From NCBI GenBank assembly GCA_964371305.1, contig CAYJLA010000020.1:1-19453 (forward strand): a stretch of DNA of 19,453 bases, given 5' to 3'. The translations under genes and the position numbers were made by a program. Position 1 is the stretch's first letter, and every line of letters starts with the position of its first letter. The notes under the pieces are model-generated. The model did not search any database. It was not told the DNA's origin and saw only the letters and a list, made by a program, of their open reading frames with translations. Below are positions 1-7,763 of this stretch, in pieces. The stretch is from CAYJLA01 sp964371305. Its GTDB lineage: Bacteria > Bacillota_I > Bacilli_A > RFN20 > CAG-826.

Positions 1-495
1 GCATGCATAATGTTTGGTATAGCAACGCTTGCAGTCACAACACTAGTTGCGCCAAATAGCGTTCAACAAGGAAATGCCGAACCAAAGTTATATACAATGA
101 CATTTTCAAATACTAAGAACAAAATTAATCAAGATATTTACAGCACTGATTTAATTGCACTAACAGACGCTGGTGGAAAAGTAGAAATGAATTACATGAG
201 TATGAACCCGTTGGAAGGTGGCTGGGCAAGTTTACAAGACGGAAGCATAATGAATAAAGACCCAATTAATGGCATAAAATCCATTGAAGTAATTGCAGAC
301 AATGCTGGTGATACAGTATTAGATGTTTGGTATGATGTTGCACCTGAACCAGAATATTATGTTGAACTTACTCATACAAATAATGTCTACTCACACACTT
401 TTACTGATGAAGTAAAATATTTAGATATTTACCTACTTGTTTTTGATAGACTTAACATTATTGAAATGACAATAACATATTCCTGTATCGCATAA
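1..495 (+). CDS. Exported protein of unknown function, 5' end missing
   Basis: The reading frame is already open at base 1, so the true start probably lies left of the window; an ATG at 10 is in frame but has no visible ribosome site. The first ~20 codons encode a hydrophobic run (MFGIATLAVTTLVAP) followed by a polar segment, as in a signal peptide that has lost its basic N-terminus. The remainder, about 140 residues, is rich in alternating polar and hydrophobic residues and aromatic residues (DVWYD, YYVELTH), which suggests a beta-rich extracellular domain. No family is recognised. It ends with TAA at 493-495, and no strong hairpin terminator follows. Secretion is inferred from the leader; function is unknown. 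Confidence 0.55.
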   Translation, partial: ACIMFGIATLAVTTLVAPNSVQQGNAEPKLYTMTFSNTKNKINQDIYSTDLIALTDAGGKVEMNYMSMNPLEGGWASLQDGSIMNKDPINGIKSIEVIADNAGDTVLDVWYDVAPEPEYYVELTHTNNVYSHTFTDEVKYLDIYLLVFDRLNIIEMTITYSCIA

Positions 496-722
496 AAGTA
501 TAGTTAACACGATTATTATTAGACTGAAGTATTATAGTTCATAAAATTTTCTTTTAAATCAAAAAGGGAGATAAATTATTTTTTTAAATTTGATTAGAAG
601 TTTTTATTTACCTAAATTTTCGACATACGTTCTTAAATTCCTTTAAACTTTTCTTTATTAAATAACATCTTTTTGCATGAGTATATCTTAATTAATTTTA
701 ACTATTATCGCTATCAAAAAAG

Positions 723-751
723 TTTACAAGCGTTTATTGATAATATAAAAT
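723..751 (+). promoter_or_regulatory. Probable sigma-A promoter of the surface protein gene at 788
   Basis: TTTACA (723-728) and TAAAAT (746-751) are separated by 17 bases. The predicted start near 758 gives a leader of about 30 nt that carries the AAGGAG ribosome site at 775-780. It is the best match in the 292-base gap 496-787, which is otherwise AT-rich with no clear gene or terminator. Confidence 0.45.
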
Positions 752-787
752 TTAATTAAGGTACATGTTCTTTCAAGGAGAGCCAAA

Positions 788-1712
788 GTGAATATAGGTA
801 AAAAGTTTATAACTATTAATTTAATATTTATTACTTTAGTTTCTATAGCTATTCCTTTAAGTGTGAAACCTATTTTAGAAGTCTCCGCAAGTGTTGCACC
901 AATTCCTGCTAGTTACGCTACTGGACTTGCTTTTGTTAAAAATAACGAAATTGCTGTGGTTAAAGAAGCATTAGATGTAGTAATTGATGGAAATAGTGCA
1001 AATATAAATGCTCTATATACAGTTAAGAATTTAACAAATGAAGTTGCAACAACTGAGTCTATGTTCGCTCTACCTAATATCGAAGGACAAGAGATTTTGC
1101 TCAAAGTAGATGATGCTTTAAAAGATTATGAAACAAAACCTTATGAACAACCAACCCAAGATACATTAGAGTTTACATGGGAACAATCGCTTTTGAAAGA
1201 AGTAATAATCGATTCAAGAGTTGATACTAACTTAATAGGGTTTGAGTTAGATTTTGAACCTAATGAACAATACGATATAAATGTTAGTTATAAGTATTTG
1301 CTTGGTGGAAGACCAAGTGATGTTGGCAATGGGCAATACGGTGAGATAAGTTATTANNNNNNNNNNTCCATCAGCAGTTCAAGAAACGTTTCAAAGTTTA
1401 ACAATCAGTCTTACTTTGGATGAGAATCTTCCTCTTATTAAAAAAGTAGATTTTAAACTGAACGAAGTCAGTGATTTTGTTTATGAACTTAAAAATAATG
1501 CTTTGACAAACAAAGTAGTAGTTATTCAAATGGAAGATCATTATGACCCTAGTGTTTATAATGCAGTGGGATTTGTTTCACTTATTGTTGGTTTCTTATT
1601 AATAGCAGGTCCATATATTGCAATTGCCATAGTCATAGTCGTCATTAGTGTTCTGATAATCATAACTTTAAAAAGAAAAAGAAGAAAAGATGAAGATATA
1701 TTAGAAGATTAA
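788..1712 (+). CDS. Membrane-anchored surface protein, interrupted by an assembly gap
   Basis: Translation starts at GTG 788, chosen because AAGGAG at 775-780 lies 7 nt upstream. The N-terminus (MNIGKKFITINLIFITLVS...) is a signal peptide. About 200 residues of outward-facing sequence follow. After the N-run at 1357-1366 the protein continues in another frame (PSAVQETFQSL onward from 1368) and ends in a long hydrophobic helix, then a basic tail KRKRRKDEDILED. This is a type I membrane topology: exported domain, C-terminal anchor, cytoplasmic basic end. The two halves are judged one gene because neither half is complete alone: the first has the leader but no anchor, the second has the anchor and no start signal. 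No family is firmly recognised; function is unknown. Confidence 0.65.
1357..1366. other. Assembly gap (10 N) inside a coding sequence
   Basis: Ten undetermined bases. The count is probably a placeholder, because the reading frame on the two sides only joins if the true insert is a multiple of three, zero included. Confidence 0.95.
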
Positions 1713-1745
1713 CAATGAATTTACTATATAAACAAGGCGCCAAGA

Positions 1746-2969
1746 TTAAGCAATATTAATCTTCATTACTGGAATATATGCACTTTTACTTGTTAAGTCT
1801 TTAATAGTAATATGTTCTGATGTTACTGGATGACCTGTTGTATAAACATTGATACTTGAACCATTCATGATCCAATGATCTACACCATAATATATTTTAT
1901 CCTCAACAACTTCCATTCCATCGGCCTCTAATGTCATAAGTAAGTAGTCACTAGTAAAAGGTGCTCTAAGTAAGTCAAATTCTTCTGCTTGTTTGAATCC
2001 ATATTCTGTTTCAGAAAGAAAAACAGTGTCAGGAATGAATATTTTATCATCTAAGATATTTCCATTTTCAGTTTCTATTGAGTTTGTAATTATCATCTCT
2101 TTTTCATCTTTTATAAATGAATTGTAAAATTGATTATTTAGCCAGCTGCGCATTTCACTTACTTGGTATATGTCAGTAGCAGATAATGTTGGTGTGTCTA
2201 AAACAGAACCGCCTGCTACAACCGTAGTTGGATAAAGAAGTAAGTCATTATTATCGTTTGAAAGAATTCTATAAATCATTGGTTCAAGTTTGAAATAATA
2301 ATTTTGTTGTTGAATAATTTCACTTCCATCATTAAAACTAATTGCATTACCATATGAATCAAGCAAACTTGTAATGGCTCTTTCTTGTGTATACCATTCG
2401 TTATCGTCTCCAAGATAATAAATTATTGATGAACGAGCAAGCGTTTTATCTTTATTTATTTTTACTTTAGAGTCTTTAACCGTTTGGGCATAACTTCCAA
2501 AAGTAATGTAATTTCCATTTTCATTTAAGTTTCCATCCGCATCTAAAGGAATATAGTTTTCACCCTTTTGCCATAACTGATAATTTTCGTATACACCCAT
2601 GTATGTAGGATTATGCCCAACATCATATAAATTTGCATTAATCCAAGTAGTGGCTTTATTTGAATCAAATATTAATGCTTTAGAACTACGTTGTTCATGT
2701 ATCGATACAATATCAATTTTATCTTTAGATGCTTTATCAGCATAAGGGACTAAAACAACATCTTCTCTTGAAAGAAATGTTAAGCCCTTTGAACGTGTCT
2801 CTGTATAGTACAAAACATATGCACGTTCAGCATTTGGATATAAATTTTCGGTAGCATTATTGACAAAAGTTAAATATATGGGTGTTGCAATTGCAACTAT
2901 AACACCAATTATAGCAATGGTTATAATTAACTCGACAATGGTAAAGGCATTATACTTTGCTTTTTTCAT
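1746..2969 (-). CDS. Type IV pilin-like protein with DUF6273-like C-terminal region
   Basis: 407 residues. The N-terminus carries a class III prepilin motif: a short basic leader, Ala8 at the -1 cleavage position, Phe9 as the mature first residue, Glu13 as the mature Glu5, then a ~20-residue hydrophobic helix (IVELIITIAIIGVIVAIA). From about residue 153 the sequence matches my recollection of DUF6273: ITFGSYAQT (155-163), EPMIYRILS (229-237), SEMRSWLNNQFYN (271-283) and DTVFLSETE (314-322). The ATG lies 1 nt after the stop of the upstream lipoprotein gene, and its ribosome site (GAGG) lies inside that gene's end, so the two are cotranscribed and probably coupled. The pilin helix suggests anchoring in the membrane and possible extraction by a type IV pilus or competence machine, none of which is in the window. 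Ala instead of Gly at -1 is less usual but tolerated in some prepilins. Confidence 0.8.
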   Translation of the reverse strand: MKKAKYNAFTIVELIITIAIIGVIVAIATPIYLTFVNNATENLYPNAERAYVLYYTETRSKGLTFLSREDVVLVPYADKASKDKIDIVSIHEQRSSKALIFDSNKATTWINANLYDVGHNPTYMGVYENYQLWQKGENYIPLDADGNLNENGNYITFGSYAQTVKDSKVKINKDKTLARSSIIYYLGDDNEWYTQERAITSLLDSYGNAISFNDGSEIIQQQNYYFKLEPMIYRILSNDNNDLLLYPTTVVAGGSVLDTPTLSATDIYQVSEMRSWLNNQFYNSFIKDEKEMIITNSIETENGNILDDKIFIPDTVFLSETEYGFKQAEEFDLLRAPFTSDYLLMTLEADGMEVVEDKIYYGVDHWIMNGSSINVYTTGHPVTSEHITIKDLTSKSAYIPVMKINIA

Positions 2970-2970
2970 A

Positions 2971-3735
2971 CTAAATTACCTCTGTAATATTAGTCTCGTC
3001 AAATATTTTGTCATTTCTTTCGGCATTTTCAATAGGTGTATATAGATTGAATTTCCCGACTTCAGGCACTCCTATATTCATACTCGTATTACTTTCATCT
3101 TTTGCAATTGGGCGTCCATTTTCATCAAGTGGTTGGTAATATCTCAAATATTTGTTTTCTATAATTATAGCGTAATCAATATCCTCTCCATACACTTTCA
3201 TTCCGTATGATTGAACATTATCTATTTCTTGATCTTCAAGCTCTTCATATGTATCTGTATCAATAAAAGTAAATCTAGATTTTGAGTCATATGCATCCAT
3301 TATTTCATCAATTGCAGCTGGAATAAGTGATTTTGTATAAGTGATTTCTTCTAAAGAATTAAAGTAAGTGACTGCTTCTTCTTTGGTCATATTTTTCTTA
3401 GTTCCATTATAACTAAAAGCATCATTATCTAAGGCACCTTCTAATTCATATAAGTATGAACTATCTTCGTCATAAAATATTTCAATAATGGTATAAAATG
3501 GATGGAGAACAAATTGTTGGTAATGTAACCCGTCTATATCTAATCGACGAGAAATTGCGATTCCAGGACTTTCTTCAATGGTTGAATTATATTCAGCGAT
3601 GCTATACATATTAATGGAAGACATATTTTGTTCCATTGTTTGTAATTCCTCTTTTAACCACGTCCTATCGACAGAAGTTTGACTAGTGCATGCACTAAGT
3701 GTGAAAAGAGTAATCAAAATTAAAAGTTTTTTCAT
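2971..3735 (-). CDS. Lipoprotein of unknown function, operon partner of the pilin-like gene
   Basis: 254 residues from ATG at 3735. This start is preferred over an in-frame ATG at 3750 because GGAGG at 3744-3748 sits 8 nt upstream of it and a clean leader follows: MKKLLILITLFTLSAC, with lipobox LSAC and Cys16 as the lipidated residue. The mature part is acidic and Tyr-rich, with no transmembrane helix and no domain I recognise. It ends one base before the pilin-like gene, so both products are likely made together at the membrane. Function is unknown; lipid anchoring on the outer face of the membrane is a confident inference from the lipobox. Confidence 0.75.
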   Translation of the reverse strand: MKKLLILITLFTLSACTSQTSVDRTWLKEELQTMEQNMSSINMYSIAEYNSTIEESPGIAISRRLDIDGLHYQQFVLHPFYTIIEIFYDEDSSYLYELEGALDNDAFSYNGTKKNMTKEEAVTYFNSLEEITYTKSLIPAAIDEIMDAYDSKSRFTFIDTDTYEELEDQEIDNVQSYGMKVYGEDIDYAIIIENKYLRYYQPLDENGRPIAKDESNTSMNIGVPEVGKFNLYTPIENAERNDKIFDETNITEVI

Positions 3736-3748
3736 ATTTGCAACCTCC

Positions 3749-3766
3749 ATATATATATATATATAT
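3749..3766. repeat. (AT)9 dinucleotide microsatellite in a promoter/leader
   Basis: Nine uninterrupted AT units lie between the ribosome site (3744-3748) and the predicted -35 of the minus-strand lipoprotein gene, overlapping its predicted -10. A change in unit number would alter promoter or leader geometry. Confidence 0.9.
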
Positions 3767-3790
3767 TACTTTACTTTAAAATTATTGCAA
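3763..3790 (-). promoter_or_regulatory. Candidate promoter of the lipoprotein/pilin-like operon
   Basis: On the minus strand, TTGCAA (3790-3785) and TAATAT (3768-3763) are separated by 16 bases. The -10 overlaps the (AT)9 tract, so transcription would begin within the repeat. Confidence 0.4.
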
Positions 3791-3966
3791 TTATTTTACT
3801 TTTATTCAACGCCTTTAATCAGCGGTATTTATATAAAGTATTTAGAAATTTCTGGCATGCGACCAAATAAGTAAAAACAACATAAGATGACAATAATTCT
3901 GTTCATAAAATGAAATAGAATGGATCCAATAGTAAAAATCATTTTAAATTTTCGAACTTAGCATAT

Positions 3967-3996
3967 TTCACAACATATACGCAAATGTGGTATAAT
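3967..3996 (+). promoter_or_regulatory. Promoter of cysS operon, extended -10, predicted leaderless start
   Basis: TTCACA (3967-3972), an 18-base spacer ending in TGG, and a consensus TATAAT (3991-3996) form an extended -10 promoter. ATG begins at 4004, 7 nt beyond the -10, so the mRNA should begin at or next to the start codon. No purine-rich ribosome site precedes the ATG. No T-box-like leader is visible between 3791 and 3966. Confidence 0.7.
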
Positions 3997-4003
3997 AAAG
4001 ATT

Positions 4004-5362
4004 ATGAAAAAAGTAACTATTTATAACTCATTAACTAATAGACAAGAAATATTCATTCCACATACTGAAGGAGTAGCTAACATTTATGTATGTGGCTCAA
4101 CGGTTTATGACTCTCCTCATATTGGAAATATTCGTCCTGCAATTGTTTTTGATGTTTTAAGAAGAACGCTTCTTGAAATCGGATATAAAGTCAAGTATGT
4201 GACTAATTACACAGATGTTGATGATAAAATAATTAAAAAAGCTATTGAGGAAAATGTAAGAGAAGATGTTATAACTTCAAGAGTTATTGAAGAAATAAAA
4301 GTATTGTACAATGATTTGAATATACTTCCTCCAACTAGATCTTTATACGCAACTGAATACTTAAACAAAATGATTCATTATATTAATGGTTTAGTGAAAG
4401 AAGGTTTTGCATACGAAAATAGTGGCGATGTTTATTTTAGAGTTGATTCAATTCCTACTTATGGAGTTTTATCAAACATGAAGAAAGAAGACTTATTAAT
4501 TGGGGCTAGAATAGAAGAAAATTCTAAAAAAGAAACTGCCATTGATTTTACATTATGGAAGTCAACTGATGTAGGGATTAATTGGGATTCACCTTGGGGA
4601 AAAGGAAGACCTGGTTGGCATACTGAATGCGTTGCGATGATTGATGATGTTTTTAATGGCAAAGAAATAGATATTCATGCTGGCGGATTTGATTTAAAAT
4701 TCCCGCATCATGAAAATGAAATTGCACAAGCAAGAGCATGTAGAAATCATGGGCTTGCAAAATATTGGATGCACAATGGTTTTATTAACTTTGAAAATCA
4801 GAAAATGTCAAAATCTCTTGGTAATGTCATTAAAGCAAAAGACGCCATTAAAGAATTTGGTCCAAATGTTGTTAAGATGACAATTTTGCAATCACATTAT
4901 AGAAGCCCTGCAGTATTTTCTGAAGAAACAATATCTATGGCAAAAGCAGTTATTAGTAAATTTGAAAATGTTTATTATCAACTAACAACATTATTACAGC
5001 TTCACTTTAAGTGCTCTATAGAAGACATTAACATTGATGTTGTATATGATTCTAGCTATGAAAAATTTATTGATTTCTTATGCGATGATTTAAATGTGTC
5101 AAACGCTATTAGTGAAATTATTGAAAAAATTAAAGTAATAAATCAACTTATAAGAACTAAAAAACCTGCAAATGAACTATATAATGAATTCAAAATTTTG
5201 GAAAAAATGTTCGATTTGCTTGGATTTAGTTTTAAATATACACATTTAGAAGACAAAGACCTTGAATTGATTGAACAATATAATTTAGCTAAAATAAATA
5301 AAGACTTTGTAAAGTCTGATGAAATTAGAAATTACTTATTAGAAAAAAATATAGTATTATAA
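4004..5362 (+). CDS. cysS: Cysteinyl-tRNA synthetase
   Basis: Class I aminoacyl-tRNA synthetase that activates cysteine with ATP and charges tRNA-Cys in the cytoplasm. At 452 residues it is close to the usual ~460. The HIGH motif reads HIGN at 39-42 within SPHIGNIRP, and KMSKS is at 267-271. The expected zinc ligands are visible: Cys30 (YVCGSTVYD), Cys209 (WHTECVAM), and His235 and Glu239 (FPHHENE). The C-terminal helical anticodon-binding region is present but short. It is the first gene of a cysS-mgtC-rlmB operon; the next gene begins 24 nt downstream. Its start codon lies only 7 nt from a strong -10 and has no Shine-Dalgarno sequence, which suggests leaderless translation. Confidence 0.96.
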   Translation: MKKVTIYNSLTNRQEIFIPHTEGVANIYVCGSTVYDSPHIGNIRPAIVFDVLRRTLLEIGYKVKYVTNYTDVDDKIIKKAIEENVREDVITSRVIEEIKVLYNDLNILPPTRSLYATEYLNKMIHYINGLVKEGFAYENSGDVYFRVDSIPTYGVLSNMKKEDLLIGARIEENSKKETAIDFTLWKSTDVGINWDSPWGKGRPGWHTECVAMIDDVFNGKEIDIHAGGFDLKFPHHENEIAQARACRNHGLAKYWMHNGFINFENQKMSKSLGNVIKAKDAIKEFGPNVVKMTILQSHYRSPAVFSEETISMAKAVISKFENVYYQLTTLLQLHFKCSIEDINIDVVYDSSYEKFIDFLCDDLNVSNAISEIIEKIKVINQLIRTKKPANELYNEFKILEKMFDLLGFSFKYTHLEDKDLELIEQYNLAKINKDFVKSDEIRNYLLEKNIVL

Positions 5363-5386
5363 ATATATACTTAGGAGGAACAACAT

Positions 5387-6136
5387 ATGCCATTTACGCC
5401 ACTTGACCAAATGATTATCGATTTTTTTAACCAATTATGGGGTGGAAATGGATTTGGAACACTTATATTAATCACTTTATCTTTACTTATTGCATGCGTT
5501 CTTGCGGGTGTTATTGGTTTTGAAAGAGAATATCATGGACATGCTGCTGGTCTTAGAACACACCTTTTAGTTGCTATTGGTTCTGCAATGATTATGATTG
5601 TTTCTATATATGGTTTTTCATATGTAGATCCTCAAGGTGCTGTAATTGTAAGAGACCCTGCTAGACTTGCTGCTCAAGTTGTTTCTGGTATCGGGTTTTT
5701 AGGTGCAGGTACAATTGTTCAAACAGGAACAGATGTTAAAGGTCTTACTACTGCAACAACTTTATGGCTTGTTATGGCGATTGGTTTAGCTGCTGGTAGC
5801 GGAAACTTTATTATTGCCACTTTAGGTACATTAATTGCCTTTATTGCATTAGTTATGCTTAGAAAAGTTGAAAAATTCGCAACAAGAAGAAATCCTGTAT
5901 TAATCATGTTAGTAAAAGATGATAAACCAGTATTAAAAGACGTTTTAGTAATTGCCTCAAAATATGGTTTAAGATTTAGAGACACTGCTAGTAGACTAAT
6001 TGAATATAATGGTGATCAATGTATTCGACTTGTTTTAAAAACATCTCATTCAAGTGAATCGATGATTGCAGCATTTATAGATGACATTAGAAAAACAATT
6101 AATCCACTTGATTTAAAATTATCAACAGACGGATAA
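5387..6136 (+). CDS. MgtC/SapB family membrane protein
   Basis: 249 residues. AGGAGG at 5373-5378 supports the ATG at 5387. The N-terminal ~150 residues form several membrane helices with the family signatures: GVIGFEREYHGHAAGLRTHLL near the second helix, then DPARLAAQVVSGIGFLGAG and GLTTATTLW. The C-terminal ~80 residues are soluble and basic, resembling the ACT-like domain of longer MgtC proteins. Members of this family are tied to growth at low Mg2+, to membrane potential or to virulence; the biochemical activity is not settled, so no single function is assigned. Its position between cysS and rlmB is unusual: in many Firmicutes the RNase gene mrnC occupies that place. Confidence 0.9.
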   Translation: MPFTPLDQMIIDFFNQLWGGNGFGTLILITLSLLIACVLAGVIGFEREYHGHAAGLRTHLLVAIGSAMIMIVSIYGFSYVDPQGAVIVRDPARLAAQVVSGIGFLGAGTIVQTGTDVKGLTTATTLWLVMAIGLAAGSGNFIIATLGTLIAFIALVMLRKVEKFATRRNPVLIMLVKDDKPVLKDVLVIASKYGLRFRDTASRLIEYNGDQCIRLVLKTSHSSESMIAAFIDDIRKTINPLDLKLSTDG

Positions 6137-6139
6137 AAT

Positions 6140-6859
6140 ATGCCTAATTATGTGTATGGGAGAAATCCCGTTTTTGCAGCATTAAAAAATAATAAAGTTT
6201 TAGCGTGTTATGTATCTCCTTCTTTTAAACATAAAGATATAGAAGATATATTAAATCGAAATGAAATAAAAGTAGAAGTAAAGTCGCAAGAATTTCTTAA
6301 TAAAATATCTAATAATGGTTCGCATCAAGGGATTGTTATAGAGTGTGTGCCTTTTAAGTTTAAAACATTAGATTACCTTATTAATAAATGTAAACAAATA
6401 AATAACCCTGTGTTAGTTATGCTTGATGGAATTAAAGATCCTCATAACTTTGGGGCAATTATTCGTGTTGTTGATGCATTTGGCGCCAATGGGATAATAA
6501 TTAAAAAAAGAAATCAAGTTAGCATTAATATGACAGTCGCGAAAGTATCTACAGGTGCAATTGACTATGTAGATATATGCGAAGTTTCAAACTTAAATAA
6601 TGCAATAGATACATTAAAGAAAAATGGTTTCTGGATTGTAAGTGCTGATGGAGATGGTAAAGACGAGTTTAATAAAATTAAATATGATATGCCGACTGTT
6701 CTAGTTATTGGGAGTGAGGGTGAGGGTATATCGAGATTGGTTTTAGATAATTCAGACTTTGTAGTTAAAATACCAATGCACGGAAGTGTAAATTCATTGA
6801 ATGCCTCAAATGCGACAAGTGTAATTCTATCATATATAACATACTCAAAAAAAATCTAG
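6140..6859 (+). CDS. rlmB: 23S rRNA (guanosine-2'-O-)-methyltransferase, RlmB/TrmH family
   Basis: SPOUT-class, SAM-dependent methyltransferase expected to 2'-O-methylate a guanosine of 23S rRNA (G2251 in E. coli numbering). At 239 residues it has the family length. The N-terminal ~75 residues form the substrate-binding domain (YVYGRNPVFAALKN). The three SpoU motifs follow: LDGIKDPHNFGAIIRVVDAFG (motif 1, with Asn and Arg), VLVIGSEGEGIS (motif 2) and VKIPMHGSVNSLNASNA (motif 3). ATG lies 3 nt after the mgtC stop with only a weak GGA upstream, so translation is probably coupled. The order cysS-...-rlmB-sigH is shared with Bacillus, which supports RlmB over other TrmH enzymes. The stop codon forms the base of the terminator hairpin. 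Confidence 0.92.
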   Translation: MPNYVYGRNPVFAALKNNKVLACYVSPSFKHKDIEDILNRNEIKVEVKSQEFLNKISNNGSHQGIVIECVPFKFKTLDYLINKCKQINNPVLVMLDGIKDPHNFGAIIRVVDAFGANGIIIKKRNQVSINMTVAKVSTGAIDYVDICEVSNLNNAIDTLKKNGFWIVSADGDGKDEFNKIKYDMPTVLVIGSEGEGISRLVLDNSDFVVKIPMHGSVNSLNASNATSVILSYITYSKKI

Positions 6860-6883
6860 GAACTCAGGTTCCTATTTTTATTA
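6857..6883 (+). terminator. Intrinsic terminator of the cysS-mgtC-rlmB operon
   Basis: The 7-bp stem TAGGAAC (6857-6863) / GTTCCTA (6868-6874) closes a 4-nt loop and is followed by TTTTTATT. The first arm includes the rlmB stop codon. Confidence 0.75.
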
Positions 6884-6965
6884 AAACTTCCTTTATTAAA
6901 TAAAGAAGGTCGCGTTTCTACTTTAGTTTTATTTAAAAAATTAGAGTCATTTTTAATATAGAATA

Positions 6966-6986
6966 TTACCTTCTAAAAGGAGGTAA
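6966..6986 (+). promoter_or_regulatory. Hairpin enclosing the ribosome binding site of the SigH-like gene
   Basis: TTACCTTCT (6966-6974) pairs with AGGAGGTAA (6978-6986) across an AAA loop: nine pairs, one of them G-U. The second arm contains the whole AGGAGG (6978-6983) that serves the ATG at 6991, spaced 7 nt. Folding would block ribosome entry, so opening by heat, a protein, RNA or translation could control sigma factor synthesis. Upstream, 6887-6909 can form another imperfect hairpin. No good sigma-A -35 was found for this gene. Confidence 0.6.
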
Positions 6987-6990
6987 GGGG

Positions 6991-7605
6991 ATGAGTGAAC
7001 TTATACCAGATGAAGAAATAATTATTCAACATGCATATGGGTTAATTGACGGAGTAAACTATTTCTATCAAAAATACAAACAATATAATTATGGAGTTTT
7101 TAAAAATAAACTAAAAGAAAGCCAGATGTTAATTCATATGGTTGACTTTGATTCAATGTTGTTTAAATCTATAACACAAGCTATAAATTTTTATGAATTT
7201 GGTTCGACACCTTTTAAAAATTATTTAGCAAGAGTGTTTTCTAGATCGTTAATATCTTATTTAAGGGACAGAAAAAAAGAGTTGCTTGAGACAGCGTTAT
7301 CATTAGATGAAGAGATATATAATACAGACAACTTAGTTTTAAGCGATGTAATTCAAAGTGATAGCATAGTAGATGATGTAAAAAAGATTACTATAAGTAA
7401 GGACTATGTTGAAAAGTTTAGTGAAATTTTTGTTTCGAAGGATAAACGACGTGATTTACAAATTTTAATGCTTAGAATGGAAGGCAGAACATATAAAGAA
7501 ATAAGTCAAATCATGAACTTAGGAGAAAAATGGGTTAGACAAATTGTTAATAAGATGAAAGAAATGTTTGAAAGTAGCAATTTTCCCAACAATAAAATTT
7601 CCTAA
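6991..7605 (+). CDS. sigH: Alternative sigma factor, SigH-like (sigma-70 family)
   Basis: 204 residues, near the ~218 of Bacillus SigH. Region 2 is seen around residues 50-95 (FDSMLFKSITQAINFYEFGSTPF..., then RSLISYLRDRKK). A linker (SLDEEIYNTDNLVLSDVI) resembles the equivalent part of SigH (SLDKPIFDEES...LMDVI). Region 4 contains a helix-turn-helix (RMEGRTYKEISQIMNLGEKWVRQIVNKMK). The location after cysS and rlmB matches sigH synteny in Firmicutes, where yacP, rpmG, secE and nusG also lie nearby; none of those is present here. In relatives SigH or its ComX counterpart switches on sporulation or competence genes, but targets here are unknown. Its ribosome site lies inside a hairpin, so translation is probably regulated. 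It could be a more diverged sigma factor; the orthology is an inference. Confidence 0.8.
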   Translation: MSELIPDEEIIIQHAYGLIDGVNYFYQKYKQYNYGVFKNKLKESQMLIHMVDFDSMLFKSITQAINFYEFGSTPFKNYLARVFSRSLISYLRDRKKELLETALSLDEEIYNTDNLVLSDVIQSDSIVDDVKKITISKDYVEKFSEIFVSKDKRRDLQILMLRMEGRTYKEISQIMNLGEKWVRQIVNKMKEMFESSNFPNNKIS

Positions 7606-7717
7606 TAATATAAACAATAAATATTTTTTAAATTTTAAGTATTATTCTTATATATTTTAATATATAATTTTCTTGCAAAAGTATCTTTTAGAAACTTTTT
7701 AAAAAATATTTTCAAAA

Positions 7718-7743
7718 AAACCAATAATTTCTAAGTTTGGTTT
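7718..7743. promoter_or_regulatory. Inverted repeat upstream of the ECF sigma gene, possible operator
   Basis: AAACCAA (7718-7724) and TTGGTTT (7737-7743) are perfect inverted arms separated by 12 bases. They abut a -10-like TATTAT (7745-7750). No sigma-A -35 is evident at 17 bases, so the promoter may use another sigma factor, possibly the encoded one. Confidence 0.35.
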
Positions 7744-7763
7744 GTATTATAAGTGAGGACACG

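Noticed and set aside
557..595. AATCAAA/TTTGATT as terminator of the first gene
   Set aside because: The 25-base loop is too large and the stem is all weak pairs in AT-rich DNA.
1742..1763. Inverted repeat AAGATTAA/TTAATCTT as terminator
   Set aside because: There is no T-tract on either side and it overlaps the end of the pilin-like coding sequence.
3791..3966. T-box riboswitch before cysS
   Set aside because: No T-box sequence or terminator/antiterminator pair is seen, and the promoter lies at the start codon.
7737..7763. TTG start for the ECF factor
   Set aside because: It lies in the inverted repeat and -10 region; ATG 7764 has GAGG in front.
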